This document shows, piece after piece, positions 35,231 through 39,767 of a stretch of DNA of 39,767 nt. This DNA comes from Flavobacterium sp. H122 (GTDB lineage Bacteria > Bacteroidota > Bacteroidia > Flavobacteriales > Flavobacteriaceae): the NCBI RefSeq assembly GCF_004959765.1, contig NZ_SJZD01000013.1, positions 1 to 39,767 of the forward strand, given 5' to 3'. The notes below the pieces were generated by a model that saw nothing but the letters and a program-made list of their open reading frames with translations, ran no database searches and was not told the DNA's origin. Position numbers and translations under genes: made by a program. Position 1 is the first letter of the stretch; each line of letters starts with the position of its first letter.

Positions 35231-36459
35231 TAATCATATTTACGTTTCACAAACCATCTGTCGCTGAACGATAGTCCAAAAGAAAAATTCATGTAATTCT
35301 CCTGTACCAAACCTGAATTGACAGTTCCTTTTCTTCCAAGTTCAAACCCAACATTTATATTAGAAAAACTCCCTCCCAAAGGAAAACCTAAACCACATGT
35401 CAGAGCTTTATCCAATATTGAAATATTATTCACTACCAGTCCTGTATTTTCATATCTCAACCCCGCTCTGTATGTAATTCTGTCAAAATAATTTGAAAAT
35501 GAATTGTATTTAGGAATATAATATCCCCCTAAAGCAAATTTTACCGAAGTTTCATAAGTGGTTCCATCACCTTTGTCGATATCCAAATCCCCTTTGGATA
35601 AAAAAGACGATTCAAAACCTACAAACCATTTTTTCTCAGAACCAATTCCTGAACCAAAAGTAAATTTAGAAGGCAATTTCAGTCTTGTATTATCCACTTC
35701 AACTTCCTCTTTATCAAAAACAATAACTGTACCATTTATAATGGCAGCCTTACCTATTTCTCTGGTATTATCCGTCACCAGATTAGTTCTTGTAGTAAAC
35801 GTTGCAGAATTTATAAAATCAAGCTTTCTGATTTTTGTTTTATAGATACCTCCAAAATTAAATCCAACTCCTCCGATTTTTGAAACATTATTTTCATTAA
35901 TTCCATTCTGGACATTTTTTTGAAAATACGATACATTTCTTTCAATTTTTCCGAATGAATAATCCAATCCTGCACCAAAACTGAACTTAGGCGTTATTTG
36001 ATACCCGGCAGAGACAAACGCTTTATTCAAACCGCCCATTCCATCGTATTTATACACATCAGTATCTGTTTCCTTAATTATTTTATATCCTACAAAGGAA
36101 TAAGGAAGCAAACCAAGACTCATTGACAGTTTACCGGTTGGAAAAGTCATTGCCAAATAATCTAAAGTTGTTCTTTGTGCCTTTTGCGTATCTATATCCG
36201 TTGTAATCTTAGTAGGAGAAAAAGTTCCTGCAACCGAAAATGTTGTATATCTGATTGAATTTAAAGCGGCAGGATTTTGAAGATTAATATGAATACTGTC
36301 ATTTAATATTCCCACGCTACCCATTGATCTGTTTTCTACACTCCCTTTAAATTTAACATCACCTATACCGTGGTATGAATAAGGAGAAGCTGTACCTTCC
36401 TGTGCAATTGTCTGTAATGAAAAAAGGAATATGCTTCCTAAAATTATTTTCTTAATCAT
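35230..36459 (-). CDS. Outer-membrane beta-barrel protein next to lptC
   Basis: 409 aa. Seen: a signal peptide (residues 1-19, ending QTIAQ), an N-terminal GIGDVKFKGSVENRSMGSVG and NLQNPAALNSIRYTTFSV, close to the start of FadL/OmpP1-like barrels (N-P-A-A-L motif), then alternating strands to a C-terminus GLSFSDRWFVKRKYD. Known: FadL-like proteins form barrels carrying hydrophobic compounds; in Bacteroidota many uncharacterised relatives sit between coaX and lptC. It overlaps the end of coaX by 8 bp and its stop overlaps the lptC start, so it belongs to one transcript. The substrate is unknown, and a role in envelope assembly is inference from neighbours. Confidence 0.82.
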   Translation of the reverse strand: MIKKIILGSIFLFSLQTIAQEGTASPYSYHGIGDVKFKGSVENRSMGSVGILNDSIHINLQNPAALNSIRYTTFSVAGTFSPTKITTDIDTQKAQRTTLDYLAMTFPTGKLSMSLGLLPYSFVGYKIIKETDTDVYKYDGMGGLNKAFVSAGYQITPKFSFGAGLDYSFGKIERNVSYFQKNVQNGINENNVSKIGGVGFNFGGIYKTKIRKLDFINSATFTTRTNLVTDNTREIGKAAIINGTVIVFDKEEVEVDNTRLKLPSKFTFGSGIGSEKKWFVGFESSFLSKGDLDIDKGDGTTYETSVKFALGGYYIPKYNSFSNYFDRITYRAGLRYENTGLVVNNISILDKALTCGLGFPLGGSFSNINVGFELGRKGTVNSGLVQENYMNFSFGLSFSDRWFVKRKYD

Positions 36460-37186
36460 TTTTGATTTGATATTGATATAATAAATTCAAACTTTCCAGC
36501 AGGAAATTTGAATTGGCAAATATGGTATTTTTTAATCGTTTAGCCAAAAAATTAGCATCGCCGCCAGTTAAAATTATGATAAAGTTTTCTTTTTGGGATT
36601 TTAAAGCATCAATATACCCGTCAATTTCAAAAGTCAAACCATTAATTACGCCTGAATGCATTGACTGCTCTGTCGAATTTCCTACAACATGTTCAGGCTC
36701 TTCAATGGTCAGCATTGGCAGTTTAGCAGTATAATTATGCATTGCTTCATAACGGAGACGCAGTCCCGGAGAAATCGCGCCGCCATGATATACATTATTA
36801 CTGTCGGTAAAATCATAAGTTACACATGTTCCCGCATCAATTATCAATCTGTTTTTATCCGGGTACTGCAAAACAGCTCCGGCTGTCAAAACCATCCTGT
36901 CAATACCAAGTGTATCCGGAGTTGCGTATTTATTATTAAAAGGAAATGGCTTTTCTCGGTCGATAATATAAATTTTCACCCTGTCAGCGAATATATTTAA
37001 GGCTCCATTTTCCAGTTTTCCCACCGAAGCAACAACCAAAACAGAAATTTTTTCAAATTTTTTTAAAATTTTTTCGACTGAATTTTCAAGTTCTGAAAGC
37101 AAAAAAATATCTTTTTCCAGCAATCTATCATACTCAAATACAGCACTTTTAATTTGTGTGTTCCCCACATCAACGGTTAAAATCAT
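36452..37186 (-). CDS. coaX: Type III pantothenate kinase
   Basis: 244 aa, normal length. Seen: MILTVDVGNTQIKSAVF with the phosphate-binding D6-V-G-N-T; DTLGIDRMVLTAGA (about 94-107); LIIDAGTCVTYDF (about 114-126) with the catalytic Asp; HGGAISPGLRLRYEAM; and ILTGGDANFLAKRL near the C-terminus. Known: CoaX phosphorylates pantothenate in the first step of coenzyme A synthesis, without feedback by CoA, and needs a monovalent cation. It is the first gene of the minus-strand group coaX / barrel protein / lptC / small protein. Its 5' region is divergent from the tRNA-Phe promoter. Confidence 0.95.
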   Translation of the reverse strand: MILTVDVGNTQIKSAVFEYDRLLEKDIFLLSELENSVEKILKKFEKISVLVVASVGKLENGALNIFADRVKIYIIDREKPFPFNNKYATPDTLGIDRMVLTAGAVLQYPDKNRLIIDAGTCVTYDFTDSNNVYHGGAISPGLRLRYEAMHNYTAKLPMLTIEEPEHVVGNSTEQSMHSGVINGLTFEIDGYIDALKSQKENFIIILTGGDANFLAKRLKNTIFANSNFLLESLNLLYQYQIKND

Positions 37187-37239
37187 ATTTACAAATATTG
37201 ATTTTGCTAAGGTACAAATAGATTTTTTTAAAAAAATGT

Positions 37240-37270
37240 TTTGGATAAATGAAAAATGGTTCTATATTTG
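37240..37270 (+). promoter_or_regulatory. tRNA-Phe promoter, TTTG-N19-TATATTTG
   Basis: -33 box TTTG (37240-37243), 19-bp spacer, and -7 box TATATTTG (37263-37270). This is a full match to the Bacteroidota housekeeping promoter and the best promoter in the window. The start of transcription is expected about 45 bp before the tRNA. Confidence 0.85.
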
Positions 37271-37320
37271 CACCCGCAATCAGCAAGCAATTAAGCGCTA
37301 CTGAGAGCAAAACAAAAGAA

Positions 37321-37393
<73 letters not shown>

Positions 37394-37396
37394 CTT

Positions 37397-37423
37397 AAAA
37401 CCGCTCTTTGAGCGGTTTTTTTG
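37397..37423 (+). terminator. Intrinsic terminator after tRNA-Phe
   Basis: Perfect 10-bp stem AAAACCGCTC (37397-37406) with GAGCGGTTTT (37410-37419), a 3-nt loop and a run of T directly after. It begins 4 nt behind the tRNA. Confidence 0.88.
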
Positions 37424-37510
37424 TTTAATACTACTTTTATTACACAAAAAACGATAATATATATTTTTAAACCTCTTGATTTTTGTTTTTTGTAACTTTA
37501 TCACTATCAA

Positions 37511-38749
37511 ATGATTAAGGTTATGAAGAATATAATTATCTCTAATTTTCACCCTATTTTAGTAGGCAACCTAATCAACCAGACTAAGCTTAACCAATAC
37601 ACTAAGTTCCTTTACCATCACTTTCAAAACCATCCGGTCAAAGAGAGCATGGGAGTTTTTGAACAGGAAAGCGGTGAAGAATTTATTTCTTTTGAGACCG
37701 TTTCAGCCCATGTTGACAAATATGCAATTGGCTTTGAAAATATAAACAGCAGGCAGGCACTTATTTTTGAAGAAGTAGAAAGTTTCATCGAAAATGATAT
37801 GCAGAATATTTCTCCCAAAGAATACATATTCCCTGTAGACTTTGAAATCCATTCAGGCAGCTCATTCGGGCCAAAAATTGAAATGCGGATGGACTGGTTC
37901 AGAAGGAAAATGAGAAAAGTTTTTGATGAATTCTATACTTATACCCATGAAAAGCCTGAAAATTTAATCCATGTAACCTGTTCGGGTTATTCCTCCCCTA
38001 GTCTGGCACAGGAAGCAGTTATCAAACGCAGATGGGAAAATGTTCAGGTAACCCACTCTTATCATATGGGATGCTATGGCGCATTTCCTGCAATAAGAAC
38101 AGGGTATTCACTTCTTCAAGGCAGTAAAACAAATGGCAGAGTTGACATTATCCATACAGAACTGCTTTCCGCACATTTGAATCTCACTGAATACTCACCC
38201 TCCAACACCATGATTTGCTCACTTTTTGCAGACGGATTCATAGGTTATTCACTTTACGAGGAAGATTCATTTTACAACAGTAATGAAGTAAAAGAAAAAA
38301 GCGGATTAAAAATTCTGGCCTCACATGAAGTAATTATTCCGGACTCACTGGAGGATATGTCCTGGGATTTAGGAGAATACAGTTTCCTTATGACATTATC
38401 CAAACGTGTTCCTGTTTTTATACGAAAAAACATAAAAGGCTTCATGCATGCTCTTTGCGAAAAAATACACTTGAATTTTGACGACATTAAATCTGAAATC
38501 ATTTTCGCAATTCATCCCGGCGGTCCTAAAATAATAGACTATGTGGTAGAGGAATTGGGTTTAAATTTAGGGCAGGCAAAATGGTCTTACGAAATATTAA
38601 GACAACAAGGCAACATGTCTTCTGCCACTGTACCGCATATTCTAAATGAAATCATAAAAGACAAAAGTATAGCGCCGGAAACCAAAATTATTGCAATTGC
38701 ATTTGGCCCCGGACTTACTGCAACCGGATTGATCGCTGAAAAAGTATAA
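37511..38749 (+). CDS. Type III polyketide synthase (chalcone-synthase-like)
   Basis: 412 aa; a second ATG at 37523 would give 408 aa, and the possible promoter box TAACTTTA at 37493-37500 fits that later start slightly better. Seen: the complete catalytic triad of type III PKS enzymes: C188 in HMGCYGAFPA, H335 in AIHPGGPKI and N368 in QQGNMSSATVPHIL; plus the C-terminal GFGPG-like FGPGLTATG. The His-Asn spacing of 33 equals that of plant chalcone synthase. Known: such enzymes extend acyl-CoA starters with malonyl-CoA and cyclise the chain, in bacteria giving alkylresorcinols, pyrones or quinone precursors. No tailoring genes lie next to it in the window. The product is therefore unknown. It may stand alone. 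Confidence 0.88.
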   Translation: MIKVMKNIIISNFHPILVGNLINQTKLNQYTKFLYHHFQNHPVKESMGVFEQESGEEFISFETVSAHVDKYAIGFENINSRQALIFEEVESFIENDMQNISPKEYIFPVDFEIHSGSSFGPKIEMRMDWFRRKMRKVFDEFYTYTHEKPENLIHVTCSGYSSPSLAQEAVIKRRWENVQVTHSYHMGCYGAFPAIRTGYSLLQGSKTNGRVDIIHTELLSAHLNLTEYSPSNTMICSLFADGFIGYSLYEEDSFYNSNEVKEKSGLKILASHEVIIPDSLEDMSWDLGEYSFLMTLSKRVPVFIRKNIKGFMHALCEKIHLNFDDIKSEIIFAIHPGGPKIIDYVVEELGLNLGQAKWSYEILRQQGNMSSATVPHILNEIIKDKSIAPETKIIAIAFGPGLTATGLIAEKV

Positions 38750-39065
38750 CCTCTAATTAAATTTAGTTACTTCAAATAGTACTTGTATTGTTAAAAATGT
38801 TAAATAAATACTTTTTTCTTATTAATTTTTTAATAATATTTAATTTTAAATCGCAATAATGAACTTCTATTGTTTTTGTGATAAAATACTGACAATTCAA
38901 CAAAATACCTCTTATTGTCATTTTATAATACCACCTCAACACACAATTGTTTTATTTTTTTCTTTAATCTAATTAATTCATCAATGTTTAAAATCAAAAG
39001 CATTTTAAACCCCAGATTACATTAATTAATCCTACTTCCTGATAATGGTCTTAAATGATATTATT
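38750..39065. other. AT-rich intergenic region before the surface protein
   Basis: About 316 bp without a gene. It contains a perfect inverted repeat GTTTAAAAT (38986-38994) / ATTTTAAAC (39002-39010) with a 7-nt loop and no T-run, so not a clear terminator. No full TTTG-N19-TAnnTTTG promoter was found. Otherwise only AT-rich sequence; it probably holds the control region of the following gene. Confidence 0.5.
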
Positions 39066-39767
39066 ATGGAAAAATTTATCCTTTTAAACAAAAAGGGGAA
39101 GGGACGGCTTTTGTCTTCTTTTTCCTGTTGTAGAAGCAAAAAACTTTTACAGTTTGTATTTTCTTTCTTTGTATTATTAACGGGTAACAGTGCCTTTTCC
39201 CAGCTAGTGGGAGATGCCACTGTCAAAGCTAATTTTGGTGTTGAAGCTGACGTATATGCTAACCAGCTTCAATTCCCAAACTCTGACATACCACCAGTTC
39301 CTCTACCTTCAGCAATAGGTACAGATGATTGGTTTGTGGATCCTATTTTATTTCCCGGCTCCGGCAAAGGGGTAATAGATCAGTCAAATGCAGCGGCCAT
39401 TGAGGCCACTATACTGGCAACTCCAAAATACAACTATGCATTTGAATTAAGACAATCTGTCACAACCCCTACTTTCCCCTTTCCTTATCCAATTGTGGAC
39501 GGCTATTTATGGCTTGACTCGGTTTATGGGAGAGACAATATAAGTGGCCAAGGGGAAAATGATTTAAGTATCTTTTCTGGCACAAAAGACAAAAATTCAG
39601 ACAATCCTAATACTTGGAATTTAGGAATTGGAAGTATCCCACAAAAAGATGACATAGTTGATGTCTATGCACATCTAAGAGGTGAAGGCCCAAAAGAACC
39701 AACTGGCTTAGACCCAAGACCTTTTACTACCCTGTGGGCTTTTGCTGGCGGTTCCTTAAGAGACACC
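39066..39767 (+). CDS. Large exported surface protein, N-terminal part (runs off the right edge)
   Basis: 234 codons open to the window edge. Seen: an extended signal sequence, with a basic N-region (residues 1-27, many Lys and Arg) and a hydrophobic core about 28-42 (LQFVFSFFVLLTGNSAF) ending SQ, followed by GDATVKANFGVEADVYAN. Then comes TDDWF...PGSGKGVIDQSNAAAIEATILA, a polar region with GYLWLDSVYGRDNISGQG, and KDKNSDNPNTWN. Known, from memory: this N-terminal pattern opens very large Bacteroidota surface proteins that often carry repeats and a C-terminal gliding/type IX secretion signal. Those parts are outside the window and cannot be confirmed. It has no evident operon partner. Confidence 0.78.
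   Translation, partial: MEKFILLNKKGKGRLLSSFSCCRSKKLLQFVFSFFVLLTGNSAFSQLVGDATVKANFGVEADVYANQLQFPNSDIPPVPLPSAIGTDDWFVDPILFPGSGKGVIDQSNAAAIEATILATPKYNYAFELRQSVTTPTFPFPYPIVDGYLWLDSVYGRDNISGQGENDLSIFSGTKDKNSDNPNTWNLGIGSIPQKDDIVDVYAHLRGEGPKEPTGLDPRPFTTLWAFAGGSLRDT

Noticed and set aside
39032..39226. Minus-strand reading frame of 64 codons over the start of the surface protein gene.
   Set aside because: The plus-strand frame has a signal sequence and continues open to the window edge, so the minus frame is a shadow.

Overview
The window reads as chromosomal DNA of a Bacteroidota bacterium, most likely a Flavobacterium or close relative. The evidence is AT-rich DNA, promoters of the TTTG-N19-TAnnTTTG type (best example at 37240-37270), genes coupled by TAATG overlaps, and gene families typical of that group: DPP-IV-type peptidases with POT transporters, a class II HMG-CoA reductase with a GYDIA-type GHMP kinase, a propeller hybrid histidine kinase, and a UpxY-like NusG paralogue. 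The species assignment is inference. No rRNA, CRISPR array, insertion sequence or phage module was seen.

Layout. (a) 1-1555, minus strand: a NusG-family antiterminator paralogue coupled by TAATG to an NRPS that runs off the left edge, preceded by a long leader with hairpins and a GGCGG-type motif. (b) 1556-7517: a CoA-hydrolase/transferase, divergent from methionine aminopeptidase, a SAM methyltransferase and a SNF2 helicase. (c) 7590-14088: a periplasmic C-terminal processing protease, divergent from the packed run surE / small membrane protein / lpxB / comEC. (d) 14096-23242, minus strand: a peptide-use locus. It holds a DPP-IV-like exopeptidase, three POT oligopeptide transporters, a DUF1016 (YhcG-type) PD-(D/E)XK nuclease set exactly between two of the transporters, and two exported thioredoxin-fold proteins. 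(e) 23461-29096: a very large hybrid sensor kinase whose frame breaks inside its first receiver domain at an A7 run; the rest continues in the -1 frame. (f) 29138-32196: HMG-CoA reductase, a secreted alpha/beta hydrolase and a GHMP kinase (mevalonate pathway). (g) 32282-37186, minus strand: coaX, an outer membrane barrel protein, lptC, a small membrane protein and ppiD, an envelope-assembly group. (h) 37240-39767: tRNA-Phe with clear promoter and terminator, a type III polyketide synthase, about 316 bp of AT-rich spacer, and the 5' end of a large exported surface protein leaving the window on the right.

How the genes work together. Region (d) forms a coherent route: dipeptides are released outside the cytoplasm by the DPP-IV homologue and imported by proton-coupled transporters. 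A perfect 12-bp intrinsic terminator lies inside this run. The large kinase is divergent from the peptidase and shares its promoter region, so it could sense or regulate peptide use, though it has no DNA-binding domain of its own. lpxB, lptC, ppiD and the C-terminal protease all serve the outer membrane and periplasm. Points that most deserve a second look are the antiterminator/NRPS pair with its half condensation domain, the A_AAA_AAA frame break in the sensor kinase, the nuclease nested in the transporter operon, the transporter paralogue lacking the conserved TM7 acid, and terminator-like hairpins inside an operon and inside the comEC reading frame.
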